From assembly GCA_029204225.1 (NCBI GenBank), contig CM055092.1, positions 79,368,838-79,432,837 on the forward strand: a stretch of DNA of 64,000 nucleotides, written 5' to 3'. Shown piece after piece: positions 1 to 12,277 of the stretch. The first letter of the stretch is position 1. Each line of letters starts with the position of its first letter. Position numbers and translations under genes: made by a program. The notes beneath the pieces are model-generated. The model did not search any database. It had not been told where the DNA came from and saw only the letters and a program-made list of their open reading frames with translations. The DNA comes from Diphasiastrum complanatum (Eukaryota > Streptophyta > Lycopodiopsida > Lycopodiales > Lycopodiaceae).

Positions 1-1437
1 GGAAAGTTGCTTGATAATGGTTGTGATGTAAAGTTCAACTCCAATACTTGCTTTATCAAGAAAAATGATGAGATCCTAGCTGATGGATCTAGATGTGGTG
101 GAATTTTTGAGTTGAATTCTTATGAGAATGCAAATCTTTGTGAAGTTGCTTTGTTATCTAAGGAGGAGTTATGGCATAGAAGGTTGGGACATCCTAACTT
201 TAAATCTATGTCTTCTATGGTCAAGAAAGTGAAGGCTATTGGTCTTCCAAAATCTCTTTCCAAAGATTTCAAGCCTTGTGAGGCTTGTGCTATTGCAAAA
301 TCACATGAAAACCCATATCATAAGTCTTTTATCAAGACTACTCATCCTTTGGAGCTTATACACTCGGATGTACATTTTTCCTCTTCTAAAAGTATTGGTG
401 GTGCAACATGTTTTGTCACCTTTATTGATGACTTTACTAGATATACTTGGTTGTATCTACTTTCTTCAAAAGCTATAGTATTTGATCACTTCCTAATCTT
501 CAAAGCTTATGTTGAGAAACAGTTTTCTTTCAAAGTTAAAGCTTTAAGATGTGATGGAGGAGGTGAATACATCTCCAACAAGTTTCATGAATATTGTGAA
601 GTTGAAGGAATAAAGAGAGAGTTTTCTTGTGCTTATTCTCCATCTCAAAATGGAGTTCCTGAGAGGAAAAACAGATCTTTATGTGAATGTGCTAAAGCAA
701 TTCGAGTTGAAGCTTCTTTGCCTATTAAATATTGGGGTGAAGCTATAAATTGTGCAAACTATTTGGGCAATAGATTACCTCACAATGCACTTGCTAGAAA
801 ATCACCTTTTGAAGTCTTGTTTGAGAGGAAACCTAAGGTAGATCACCTTAGAGTTTTTGGTTGTGCTTGTTTTGTTCATGTGCCCTTGGAAACAAGGAAA
901 AGAGATGATCCTAATTCTATTAAAGGGATCATGGTTGGATATGCATCCAACAAGAAAGCTTACAGAATCTATGTTCCCTCTACCTCAACTACAATTGAGA
1001 GTAGGGATGTTATATTCCATGAGGATCAAAAATACATTCTTGAGGAGGCTGAGATCAAAGATTCTCACAAAGATACTCCAATCATCACCCTTGAAGACTA
1101 TCATGGAGACATGGGGCCGAGAATTGAGGAGGAGTCACCTCGAATCTTTTCACCAAGGAGATCTCAAAGAGAAAGATCCGAGCCTATGAGGCTTACTTAT
1201 GAAAATAGAGGCAAGCAAGTGGAAATCAGCTCCACTAATTTTGCTTATTTTATTTCACATGAGGAGCCAAAGGATGTATATGCCGCACTTAACTCAAAGG
1301 AGTGGTACCTTGCCATGAAGGAGGAATATGATGCTTTGATGGCCAACAAGACATGGGAGCTTGTGGACCTTCCGTCAAAGAATAACTTCATGCTGGAAAG
1401 AAGTCCGATGTCTAATATTCGAGAAATTACTAAGTAG
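1..1437 (+). pseudogene. Ty1/copia polyprotein fragment: integrase and start of RT
   Basis: An open frame enters from the left edge and runs to a stop at 1437. It begins just before the GAG-pre-integrase zinc region (HRRLGH, then CEAC near residue 93, counting from codon 7). The integrase core follows with all three acidic residues visible: D121 in HSD, D183 in RCDGGGEY and E219 in PERKNR, a D-D35-E spacing. The integrase tail reads RVFGCACFVHVP and SRDVIF. The reverse transcriptase only starts (EWYLAMKEEYDAL, NKTWELVDLP) before the reading departs from the family and stops. In the family this is one gag-pol polyprotein of about 1,300 residues, so this is a 3'-truncated copy whose 5' part lies outside the window. 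The surviving frame has no stop, so it is fairly young or lightly mutated. Confidence 0.93.
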
Positions 1438-3559
1438 TAAATGATTAATTAATAAAGCGAGAAATCGATCTGAGGGTCTCTTATTTTGTAAATAGTGAGA
1501 TATTACATTGGGATCTAGATTAAACCTCAAAATTTTCCAAAATACCCCACATTTGATCAAACGGTTTTATTTTTTCCATATCACGACTAGGTAATAAAAT
1601 ACACCATTGATCATCAGATCTTTACAGTCCTAGAATTTTCTCTTCAAAATTACAAATATCCCATACCATCAGCTCTTCCTTCCAAAAAATTCTTAACCGT
1701 CTTATCTGATATTCTAGAGATCAACTGATCATCTAGCTATCCTATAATCCATATAGGATATTATATTTTGTTCCCAAAAACTGGAGAATCCAATCATTTG
1801 GATGACTTGCATGCCTACCAGATGGATACCACAAATCCACATCTAATCCTGTGATTTAAATAGAAGAATTATTTTGGTTTAAGCTTACATTTTGATCCTT
1901 CCAAGTTAGTGATAAGCTTTGAAACCCTACTGATGCATCAAATCTAGGGACAAGCTTTTGTCAACTAATAGATCCAATGTAATCCATGTCAATTTTAAAA
2001 AAAAAAGGACAACTTTGATTGTACAAAACAATCATTAAGAGTTATTGATTGCTTAATCCAATGATCTATCAAATTTTGTGTTAGATCTTGATGTAGATGC
2101 ATTATACTATGATTTAAGCAAGAGCAATGGATAAAAAAAAGAGCGACCTCACACGTGTGGAGGATAGTACATGTACAGACTATAAACAGAGAATAAAGTA
2201 CTCAAGCATACAAAAGCATTCCACTCATCAAAACTCAAGACAAATGTGGAAAATACAAAGAAAACTAGAATTTGCCAATGTCACATCAACTTCTCATTGA
2301 TTTGGCTGGTCCCTTTATAGATCAAGTACATCCATGAGCTATGTACTATCCAGCAAGCCTTGACACGTGTGAAGAGTGCCTAGTCATCCAGATCCACCAA
2401 TGGGAGCCATATGTGCTCATTTTCCAAAGTCGACTATTCTCATTAGCTAGAAAACAAAAAGCTAGTTTTCCACATTTATAGGAATATTCCCTATAAAATA
2501 GGATCTAATGGAATATCTCTATCTTATCATCTACAATCTTATCCACACGTGTGAATGGCATCTTGACATGTGGGAGCATTTACTCATTCACATGGAAGTG
2601 CATTCTATTTACAAAAGTTTGACCAAAATGACTCGTTTCTAGATTCTACTCAAAGGTCAATTTCACACATGGGTAGATCCATCTAAAATCAATCTAACCT
2701 TATCAGAAAAAAGTTATGTACATCTTTTCACACGTGGGAACAGACTCCACACGTGAGATCCTATCATGATCTCATATCTCAAGATTAACCAAGTATATCA
2801 AGTTTGAAGTGACATTTTTAACAATCCACGTATCAGATTCCACTTCTAACATCACAATTGACATCCAAAACTACGAATAATTCAATGCTTACAAAGATAT
2901 CATCTATGAATTCCACTAAATGAATTTAATCCAGGAAATTAATATCGGGTATTAAGCAATTATTTACAGGGATGACCGAAATCCTAACTGCGAAATACAT
3001 TTCCTGATCACACTTACTACCACTGATGTCCACTATTCTTCTCCCCTTAGGATTTTCAGTCCCCTAAAAATCTATTTCATCTAAGGTACTAAGAAGACAT
3101 AATGACATTAGTAAATGTCTAAAGTTAATTACTATAGGAGAAATTCTGAAACAAATGCTATACAAAATCATCTACTAGTATGAAAAACAGTACTAGTCTG
3201 ATATTTTGCATATAATTCACCGTAGGATTCAACCGGAAATGAAATCAGTTTTTTACTTTTGATCAGTTCCTATCAATTACATATTTTTCAATAACATTGG
3301 ATTGTTTTTTATTTTTATTGATTGGTTTGGCATTGCTCCGTTAATACGGACAAAAACTATCCAAACTCAAAATATGAAATTACATGAATGGAAATAGGAT
3401 TTTAGTAACTCTTAAACTGTATCCAAACAAGATTTCACTATCCGGATAAAGAGTACTATTGCCACTCATTTTCTTTGGTCGTTTCATCTTGTTTGACGGT
3501 TTTAAATTCAAGTTTGACGAGTATCATGTACAAACGAAAATATGCTGCGAGCATATGTG
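1438..3559. other. Non-coding stretch with repeated CACACGTG boxes
   Basis: No coding region is recognisable. The sequence is AT-rich. Five G-box-type CACACGTG or ACACGTGT palindromes lie at about 2150, 2363, 2544, 2729 and 2748, the first four 180-215 bp apart. The stretch may be an old LTR or untranslated retroelement DNA, but no LTR termini or primer-binding site could be fixed. Confidence 0.5.
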
Positions 3560-3575
3560 GGCCATCGATAGTCTG

Positions 3576-4270
3576 ATTGGAAAAATTACCTTCCACTAGT
3601 GGAATTTGCATATAATAGTGCAAAACATTCAGCGACCGGATTCAGCCCTTTCATGCTTATGTATGGTTGTCAACCTCGATCACCGATCAATGTTGGCATG
3701 AAAAACCTTAGGGTGTGGGCCGCAGTTGATTTCTTTGCGAATATGAAAGAAATGTTACAACTGGCTAAAGATAGCATAAGAAGTGCCCAAGACAGGGCAA
3801 GGCACTATGCTGATGAATCTCGGAAGCACAAGATATTCTTGGTCAGCGAGTGGGTGTTTTTGAAGGTTCCTAGTCACTCTAGGGGCTTGAAAACTATCAA
3901 GTGTGCAAAGTTGGCGCCTAGGTATTGTGGTCCTTTTTAAATTATCCAAGTGATAAACATGGTCGCATACACCTTCCAACTAACATTGGAATTCATCCTG
4001 TTTTCCACGTTAGTAAGTTGAAACCCTCGTTGGGAGTTGGGGAAACCCTGGTCCCTGTGAAAGATCTGGTGGATCTTCTTCATGATGAGCCCGCGAGTGG
4101 ACCACCTGAACCCGAGGCGATTATTAATAGTCGGCAAAAAACTCTTAAGGAATAGAGTGCTTCGAGAATTGCTAGTCAGGTGGAAGGGCAAATCAGAAAG
4201 AAGAGGATGCTTGGGAAAAGGAGGCTGATCTCCAGAAGAATTTTCCAAATTTTTTTCTACAAGGAAAAAT
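3576..4270 (+). pseudogene. Ty3/gypsy chromovirus integrase C-terminus with chromodomain remnant
   Basis: Frame 1 gives the end of the integrase core (LVEFAYNSAKHSATGFSPF), then the long C-terminal helix (AKDSIRSAQDRARHYADESR) and the GPF module ending APRYCGPF. A frameshift near 3930 moves the reading to a second frame with HPVFHVSKLKPSLG, the usual peptide after GPF. Near 4175-4245 the chromodomain core LLVRWKGKSE and, after another frameshift, EDAWEKEADLQKNFPNF are recognisable. In the family this domain targets integration to chromatin. The fragment lacks gag, protease, RT and most of the integrase and is a dead 3' end. An LTR begins about 20 bp further on. Confidence 0.88.
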
Positions 4271-4290
4271 TTAAGTTTAGGGTGAAGGAA

Positions 4291-4812
4291 TGTTACATAC
4301 CTATCTAACTAGCAGTACTTCAGTGACTCCTATATGTCCAGTTAGTGTTGGGGGCTAAATGGGAGAGAGATCTCTTTTGTTTGCTATGCTTATGCTCTAG
4401 TGTGGCTACTAGTGTATAGAGTGTTTTCTTGTGTGTAGTATGCTTAGGGTTTGGATCTTGCTTATGGCATGGGACATAAGTAGGGTTTGGATCTTGAGTA
4501 TGCTATGGTTTGTGGTGGTATGCTTATGATTAGTTATTGGTTAGCAAGGGGGTGCTAGATTAGCCAAGTTGCGGGATTGCTAGCTAGCTATGGTTGGGTG
4601 GTGAATACTTGAGGCCACTTGTTATCTACCTTTGTGATTAAGATTAGGGACACAGGTGGAGGAGAGATCCATGGAGGCCTGAAGATCCTTACTTGCAAGT
4701 GGAGGCATCCTAGCTTGGAGTTGGGGAGCATCTTGGAGCTTTCAGGTTACTTGGAGGACCTTTGGAGGCACTACCTTTGGATTAGGAGGACTTCCTGACT
4801 TCATTTGTAAAA
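4291..4812 (+). repeat. LTR of the chromovirus-type gypsy element
   Basis: The stretch starts with TGTTACATAC just after a purine-rich tract (AGGGTGAAGGAA, the likely polypurine tract) and ends ...TTTGTAAAAT immediately before a TGGTATCAGAGC primer-binding site. The start fits a 3' LTR of the upstream integrase fragment, whereas the primer-binding site is what normally follows a 5' LTR. Length about 521 bp. The expected terminal ACA appears decayed to AAA. Confidence 0.7.
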
Positions 4813-4813
4813 T

Positions 4814-4825
4814 TGGTATCAGAGC
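4814..4825 (+). other. Primer-binding site (initiator Met tRNA)
   Basis: TGGTATCAGAGC is complementary to the 3' end of plant initiator tRNA-Met, the usual primer for minus-strand cDNA synthesis. It directly follows the LTR. About 100 bp of leader follows before an unrelated minus-strand gypsy fragment begins. Confidence 0.8.
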
Positions 4826-4926
4826 TAGGCAGTCATTTCGGAAGAGAAATGACCAGCTCCAACACCTTCATGGGTTAGGGATATAATTGAGGTTATTTCA
4901 CCTTCAGTAAGACAATGTCGGATAAT

Positions 4927-5247
4927 TCAATCTAAACCTTGCTTGTAAAGTTGGCCTGCAATTAAGATATAAGGTTTTGTTTTGAGGACCAACGCACATT
5001 GTTCGAGTTTAGATAAGGAGGGATCCATCTGCCCTGAAGTCAAATATTCAATAATATACTTGGCCCAAACTAGGGTATGGTCAACTTGGAAAAGGATGGC
5101 ATCAGGTAAAGCATCGTCGATGCCTTGGTTTGGAGTTGGTAGATTAGAAATTCGGGATAGATGATCTGCTAAAAAATGCTGAATTCCCTTTCTAACAACA
5201 ATGCAAAACTCAAACTCGCGTAACAACAAGATCCATCGAGTAATGTG
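4927..5247 (-). pseudogene. Ty3/gypsy RNase H to integrase linker fragment
   Basis: The minus frame reads [21 protein letters not shown] and [12 protein letters not shown], the end of the RNase H domain, then a linker DALPDAILFQVD and QLYKQGL, where the integrase zinc-finger region begins. The same family is present at 18350-20792 (EFNFKIVVCKGKQHYLVDHLSRI, ELPDAILFHVDDIPEWAPNI). Both ends are truncated: on the high side by the (GA)n array and copia A LTR, on the low side by leader DNA of another element. It is a relic with no function. Confidence 0.85.
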
Positions 5248-5259
5248 TCAAACTCGCGG

Positions 5260-6019
<760 letters not shown>

Positions 6020-6026
6020 CTCCCCC

Positions 6027-6326
6027 TTAATCTGAATCCTTGAATGCCTTGACCTTCAAACTTAGTTCTACATAGAATCTTCTGTGTGCTTCCAAACTTA
6101 ATGCTTTGGTAAAAATATCTGCTGTGATATCTTGCGTTCTACAATACTGCAATCTGACCTCTTTGTTGAGAACTTTGCTTCTGACGAAATGATACTTCAG
6201 TTCAATGTGCTTACTCCTAGAATGAAATCTAGGGTTGGCTGATAAAGCAATGGCACTTTGATTATTACAAAATAATATCGTCGGAGCATATTGATTCAGA
6301 CCGATACTTGGAAGTAAGTTCCTCAA
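6027..6326 (-). pseudogene. Copia A RNase H C-terminus
   Basis: The frame contains LFCNNQSAIALSANPRFHSRSKHIELKYHFVR and DITADIFTKAL, the C-terminal signature of copia RNase H, which removes RNA from RNA/DNA hybrids in cDNA synthesis. It ends at a stop 7 bp from the polypurine tract, as in intact copia elements. The upstream RNase H portion (SSTEAEY block) is not in this frame, so the domain is broken. Confidence 0.85.
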
Positions 6327-6372
6327 CCAAATTACTTCTTTTGTAGCTTAAGAGACTGCGATATATTCTGAT

Positions 6373-7180
6373 TCAATGTAAGAAAGAGCTATCGAAGATT
6401 GTTTGCGACTGTTCTAGGAAATTGGACCATTGTTGAGGACACTGGTCCTTTGACAATTTGAGACATGGTTCCATTGGTGAGAGAGCTAACTTGCAATTAA
6501 TCAGATTATATCGAACCAACATGTTGTAGATGTACCTCTGTTGTGTAATGTAGACCAACTTTTGTTTTGTCTCTGTGGATTTGTATACCAAGGCAGAAAT
6601 GAGCTTCGTCCAGATCGGTCATGTCGAATTCAGAAGATAGCATTTTCTTGTCCTCTTTTATCAGATCGATCTGAAGAGCTAGGTGTGTAGCCGTGATCAA
6701 TAAGAAAAGTATTGATCCTTTGAAACCATGCTCGAGCAGAATGCTTCAAGCCATAAAGTGCCTTATGGAGTTTACACACATGTTACACACGTGATTGTGG
6801 AGTTTCCACACGTGATTGTGTTTACCCTCGATAATATAACCTTCGGGTTGCACCATGTAAATGTCTTCTTCAATAACTCCATTGAGATATGTTGTATGAA
6901 CATCCATTTGATGTATTTCCAAATCTGCTGTAGCGGCAAATGATAGTAAAAGTCGAATAGAAGAATGCTTGACTACTGTATTGAAAGTCTCAGTGTAATT
7001 GACGTTGTAAACCTGAGAAAATCCTCTAGCAATGAGACGCGCCTTTCTCATGTTGATGCTCCCATCTGCATTGTACTTGACTTTGAAAATCCATTTGCAC
7101 TCAACTACGTTTCTACTAGCAGGTAATTCGACAATTGCCCATGTCTGGTTCTTGTTAAGAGATGAGTACTCTTTATCCAT
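6373..7180 (-). pseudogene. Copia A reverse transcriptase (broken)
   Basis: Three minus-strand frames cover the RT. The first (7180-6746) carries the N-terminal part with WAIVELPASR, CKWIFKVKY, KARLIARGFSQ and IHQMDVHTTYLNG; the family has DVKTAFLNG at this point, so the region is mutated. The second (6700-6506) has SEFDMTDLDEAHFCLGIQI after the remains of the YVDD loop. The third (6591-6373) has QQRYIYNMLVRYNLINCK and SPMEPCLKLSK. At 6786-6820 a 21-bp in-frame duplication repeats NHVxxLH-type codons. Confidence 0.85.
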
Positions 7181-7387
7181 AGCACGTTGATATACCTCTC
7201 AGGTGGTCTGCTAGTCCTTGACGATCTTCTAGGTAATAGAGGAAGTTGATCATTTCCATCATACTGTAGTTGCTGATCCGCAACATCATCATCTTCTGAT
7301 TCGCCGTTGATTTGTTGTTCTTAAAAAGTAGAAAAGCTTGGACCTTCAATGAGAATAGTCGACTGAGGAACTGGAAAGTTCAATGTG

Positions 7388-7676
7388 TCAGGAGAATCTG
7401 ACAGGTCGGCTACATGGGAACTGTCTTTTCCTTTGAGTCTTGAAACTGATCTTCGATGAAGATGACATCCTGGCTAGTGAATATCTTCGACTCAATGGGA
7501 TCGAACAACTTGTAGGCTTGATCTGAAGTAGTGTGGCTGATGAAAACACATTTGATACTCTGGAAGTCGAGCTTCTTTCTGAGATCACGAGGTATCTGCA
7601 CAAAAGCAGTACATCCAAAAACTCGTAAGTTTGATAAAGAAGGTTTGTTACCTGTCCAAACTTTGAATCATCGTGA
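7388..7676 (-). pseudogene. Copia A integrase C-terminal part
   Basis: The minus frame gives TGNKPSLSNLRVFGCTAF, then VQIPRDLRKKLDFQSIKCVF and SQDVIFIEDQF, the conserved tail between the integrase core and RT. It is separated from the core (8090-8670) by foreign DNA at about 7677-8085. About 20 residues normally found between the WAEIAMC block and the TGNKPS block are missing. Confidence 0.85.
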
Positions 7677-8088
7677 GTTTGTTATAAGAAGTAGTGTAAG
7701 TATTCAAATTAGTGCTATCAAGGCTCATGCAGCTTCTAAGTCGCATAACATAAATGCATAGGCAATTTTAAGAGGTAAAAAATCACTTGAAGGTGTACAA
7801 AAGCAGCAAAGTAGTGTTGATTCTTATGTCTTGAATCTATTTTGTGCTGCTTTTATAGCCAAAGAGGACGTAGTATTTATAAAATACCCAACTATACTTT
7901 CTCTTTTGCATCTATGTAACACGCCAAATGTTCCTTGGGATATATATCAAGACAATAAGTCTTGTGCATTGTTTGTCAAGTACATTAGTGAGGCATTAAA
8001 AATCATTACTATTTCACATATCAATTCTAGTAAATATTTTGGTTTGATGATAGATGAATCTACATATTTGTGTGTCGATACACATGGC
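7674..8088 (+). pseudogene. DUF4371 (hAT-like, TTF-type zinc-finger protein) fragment
   Basis: On the plus strand, opposite to the surrounding copia integrase, one frame reads QISAIKAHAASKSH, an in-frame stop at 7759, then RGKKSLEGVQKQQSSVDSY, NLFCAAFIAKEDVVFIKYP, TPNVPWDIYQDNKSCALFVK and SSKYFGLMIDEST. This matches the DUF4371 domain of TTF-type zinc-finger / hAT-derived proteins, whose SKYFxLMIDEST block is characteristic. Only about 135 codons remain. No inverted repeats or target duplication are visible at the edges, so it looks like captured filler DNA rather than an independent insertion. Confidence 0.8.
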
Positions 8089-8670
8089 TATTTCAGCCCA
8101 GAAAAACTTCGGAAGTGTCGCATGTGATAGCACGCACTTTGTCGATTCAACTAAGGTTCTGTTCTTTCTCTCAGTAAGACCATTTGACTGAGGCGAATAG
8201 AAGGTAAAATATTGTTGCTCAATGTCGTTGTTAAGAAAATACTCCTTGAACTCGGTGGAGATGTATCCTCCCTCGTTATCTAACCTCATTGCTTTGATTC
8301 GGTTGCCAGTTTGATTCTCAACATGCTCTTTAAATTGTTTGAATTTGATAAAAGCCTCTGATTTCTGTTTAATGAAATAAACAGCTGTTCTTCTGGAAAA
8401 TTCATCAATAAAAGTAATGAAATACTTTGCATCTAGCAATGAAGGAGTTTGCATAGGTCCACATATATCTGTATGAACAACATTTAACAGACCTTTTGCT
8501 ACATGCCTATGGTTTGATCTAAAAGAAATCCTAGCCTGCTTTCCAAAGATGCAGCTATGACAGACAAAGAGATCGACCTTACCAGAAGGATAGTTAAGAT
8601 CAAGAACCATGGATTGTCTGAACATGTTCAAAATAGATGCATAATTCAAGTGTCTAAGCAATGATGCCAT
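8080..8670 (-). pseudogene. Copia A integrase core
   Basis: Contains HLNYASI and CHSCIFGKQ (zinc region), VVHTDICGPMQT with the first catalytic Asp, FITFIDEFSRRT, MRLDNEGGYIS with the second Asp (family: RSDNGGEY) and QSNGLTERKNRT with the catalytic Glu. The open frame ends in the WAEIAMC block and then runs into the foreign DUF4371 fragment. The upstream WHRR motif lies before the first Met of this frame. Confidence 0.9.
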
Positions 8671-9153
8671 AGTAATGCTTTATTGACTAGAATAGAGGTT
8701 TTCAAGGCTTGACTAGACTCGGAATAACAATGTACCAATCTATAAAAGTAACCTTGCCTCTTGCCGAGTGCAAGGATCTTATGACCTATGACCTAAATCT
8801 GTAATTCTACTTACTAATAACAAATTTGTAGAGAGTTTAGAAACATATAAGAATTTTGATAGTAGTTTGAATTGATCATGCTGGAATCGCAATCTTACAG
8901 TACCTTCACCTTCAATAGTGTGTACTATCGTCACCAAGATGAACAAATTTCTTCATGTTGTAAGGCGTGTCGAAGTTGAAAATCTCACATTGATTGGTCA
9001 TGTGTTGAGTTTCTCCATAATCAAGAAACCATCCAAAAATGCATTTTGATCTTTGACCATAAATGCACCTTCATCCCCTTCGACCTGGGGAGATGATGAA
9101 ATTGTGTTTGCTTGTTGATCAGGTTGCTTGGCTACATTCTTCGCTTGGATAAT

Positions 9154-9921
9154 TCAGCAATCCTTGATCTCATGGGTATTGCGCTTGCAACACCTGCAAA
9201 ACATCTTCTTCTTCGATTGTGGATTTGATGATTGTTCTTGACTATGAGTCTGTTTATGATTCGTTGCAGCCTTCTTGGAGCTTTTCTGCTTCTGTCGCTT
9301 AGAGCCTTTGTTGACATATAGAGCCTGAGAGGAGGAAGTAGACAAAGTGTCTTGACTTCTTCTATTGTCTTCTTGCAGCAACATAGTGATAACTCTAGTA
9401 AGAGTTAAATCTGAGTGTGTCGATATAAATATTACCCAATTCTCATATGTAGATGGCAAGCTTGAAAGTAATGTCATAATTGCGTCTTGATTGTCTATGA
9501 CTGATCCAACAACGACCATTTGTTGCAAGAGATTCTTAAACTGGTTAATGTGACTCTGAAGAGAATCACCATTAGACATCTTGAATGTGAAGAATTTCCT
9601 TCGTAGATGTAACTTAGTAGTTACGTCCTCCACGTCATATAGTGAGTTCAGGATGTCCCAAACATCTTTTGACGTTTTAGCTTTTGCTATGTGTCCAATT
9701 TGTGTATCTGATATATTGAGGATAATAAGCACGAAAGCTTTAACATCCTTCGATTTCGACTTTGAGTCTTCTGTGTCGTCTTCAGGTTTTACTTCTGTAC
9801 CTATAACAACATTCCATAACTCGTTGGCGATTAGCAAGGTCTTCATCTTAAATTTTCACAAATGATAATTGGATCCATTCAGCTTGTTTGCGATAAGACC
9901 GGCTTTACTTTGAGAATCCAT
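9154..9921 (-). pseudogene. Copia A gag with zinc knuckle
   Basis: The likely start is the ATG at 9921-9919 (MDSQSKAGLIANKLNGSNY), followed by an in-frame TGA where the family has Trp, so the copy is disabled. The main frame has the UBN2-type gag domain (ELWNVVIGTE, KDVWDILNSLYD, LHLRRKFFTFKM, LLSSLPSTYENW), a lysine-rich region and a CCHC zinc knuckle CRCCKRNTHEIKDC for RNA binding. Protease remnants follow at about 9060-8960, where a DYGETQHM stretch replaces the usual DSGATQHM, so the active site is altered. Confidence 0.87.
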
Positions 9922-10213
9922 CTAGAACTTAGTTTGTCAATTGTATCGATGACACTAAGATGTAGTAATGCCAACAACAGGAAATCAATTCTCTGATACT
10001 GAAAAGATGAAAGGAACTAAATAATATGATATCAATTTGATATCATGAAAGATATCAAGTATTAGAGCTTTCGCTCTGATATTGAAATAGTATCAGACCT
10101 TGATAGCGATCACAGATTTGATACTGTGGTGGTTTAGATAAAGAAAATAGTGATCTAGCACTGATACTATGATAGACACTCTGATATAAGAATGGAATGC
10201 TTTGATACCATGT

Positions 10214-12277
10214 CGAAAAGAGGTATATGAAAGACTCAACGTACTCTGACTGACTTAGATGTATTTCTCTTCTCATTTGATTTCTTCTGATTTCCAGCCC
10301 AAGGCATTTTGTTGCTTCTCCTAGATATGTGATTTCATAACTTTTAGAAATTTGACTCTTCGTTTCCTTGATTAGCATCAAGAAATTTCCTATCATTAGG
10401 GAGTCATCTACAAATATAGTCAGAATCACAAAATTTCTTCCTACTTTTTTTATATAGACATTATAGTTTGGTTGTGTAAGAATGTAATCTAGAGACTTCA
10501 AAAGACTATCGATTTTCTTATACCAAGATCGTGATGTCTGCTTTAGACCATAAATGCATCGTTGCAACCGACAAACATATTGTCGATTGTCAGGGTCTTC
10601 GAATCCTTCAGGCTGCTTCATGAAGATTTCTTCCTCTAGATCTCCATGGAGAAAGGCTGTCTTTACATCAATCTGGTGAATTTCCATAATGTATTGAGTT
10701 GCAAATGCAAGGAGCAGTCGAATGCTTGTCATTTTCACCATTGGTGAATCCGTATCGAAGTAATCGACGTCGTACCTTTGTGTGTAGCCTTTTGCAACGA
10801 GCCTTACTTTGTATCGTCTGACAGTGCTATCTGGTTTGATTTTTTTTTTGTAGACCCATTTGCAATCAATGATCCTTTTATTTTCAGGTAGTGGCTCTAG
10901 TGTCCATGCCTCGTTTTGCCTCATTGATTCGATTTCCTCTAACATCGCCTGCTTCCAGAATTCACCTTCTGGACTCTGGATAGCTTTCTGATATGTTGTT
11001 GGTTTTTCAGTGAAGCTGTAGTATTCGAACTTTGTTTTCTCACTCCATTGAAGATTGTTGGTGTATCATTCTGGAGGTCTTCTTTGTCATGTCGGCCTTC
11101 TGGGTTCGATTCATCGTTGCGCGAATGTTTCTTCTTCGTCGGGTTGATCTGCGGCTTCCTGATGCTCTCGGGTACGAGGCTCGACATTTTGATTTGATGT
11201 TTGCCCTTGATCTCCCTCTTGAATCGACAGTAGTGTGAAGATCTCATGTCCATTTTCTCCTTTAATCCAGGGAATGTGGACTCGTCGAACTTCACATCTC
11301 TACTCGACAGAGTTGTAGAGTCTGTAAACTTGTGATCCGTTCAAGTATTCGACCATGATTGTCTATTCTGACTTTTTGTCGAACTTGCTTCTTTGTTCCT
11401 TTGGTATGTGCTTGTATGCTGCACATCCGAATACATGCACGTATGACAGATCAGACTTTCTACCTGACCACATTTCGTATGATGTTGTTGTTGATCTGTT
11501 CTGTAGGTGTACCACTGCAGCTATTGCCTCAGCCCAAAATTGACTCGGCAATCGAGCCTGTGACATCATGCATCTGGATCCTTCGACTAGTGTCATGTTT
11601 ATTCTTTTCGCGACACTATTATATTCGAGTGTATATGCATGAGTGAATTGATGCTCTATTCCTTGTTCTTGGCAGAATCTTGAAAACTTTGTGCTCTTGT
11701 ACTCACTTCCATTATCAGACTTGATGATCTGAATCTTCATTGAGGTGTGTCTTTCTGCGAATGCCACGAACTTCTTGAAAGAGTCAAACACTTCAGATTT
11801 TTTCTTCAAGTAATAGATCGTTGTCATCTGGTTGTAGTCATTAATGAACGTCAGGAAATACCTCGATCTTGAGAGTGAATCAACTTTCATTGGTCCACAG
11901 ACATCTAAGTGGACGAGCTCAAGAATTTCCTTGGCTTTTCTTCCCTCGTGTACAAATGGATTTCGATGTTGTTTCCCTTTCTGACAGGCCTCGCAGAACT
12001 CAGTATCGGGTCTGTATATTTTCAGACCTGTGACTATGTCCTTCTTGCTCATGTCGTAGAGGCTCCTCGTATTCAGATGATACATTCTTTTGTGCCAGAG
12101 TTGATCTTCGGTTTCTGATGCATTTAGTATGCTATTAGAATCGCTGATTATCTTGGTTGGTAGAGATTGCCTTCTCTGCATCCAACTGTCAACAACTTGT
12201 TTTGTTGTTTTCTCAGTCATTCGGCATACATTGCCATTGAATAGAACTAGTATTCCAAGATCTGTTTCTATATACAG
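10214..12277 (-). pseudogene. Ty1/copia element B: integrase to mid-RT (inverted part)
   Basis: The minus strand from 12277 reads IETDLGILVLFNGNV and MTEKTTKQVVDSW, then LWHKRMYHLN, CEACQKGKQHRNPF, the integrase core (HLDVCGPM, KSDNGSEYKS, and NSVAKRINMT where the family has GVAERKNRT, so the catalytic Glu is replaced), and RVFGCAAYKHIP-type tail. From 10945 the RT reads EIESMRQNEAWTLEPLP, CKWVYKKKIK, IHQIDVKTAFLHGDLEEE and IFVDDSLMIG, ending at LSQSEYVES near 10230. There the family sequence breaks off; the missing C-terminal half is found on the plus strand from 13333. Several frameshifts separate the pieces. Confidence 0.88.
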
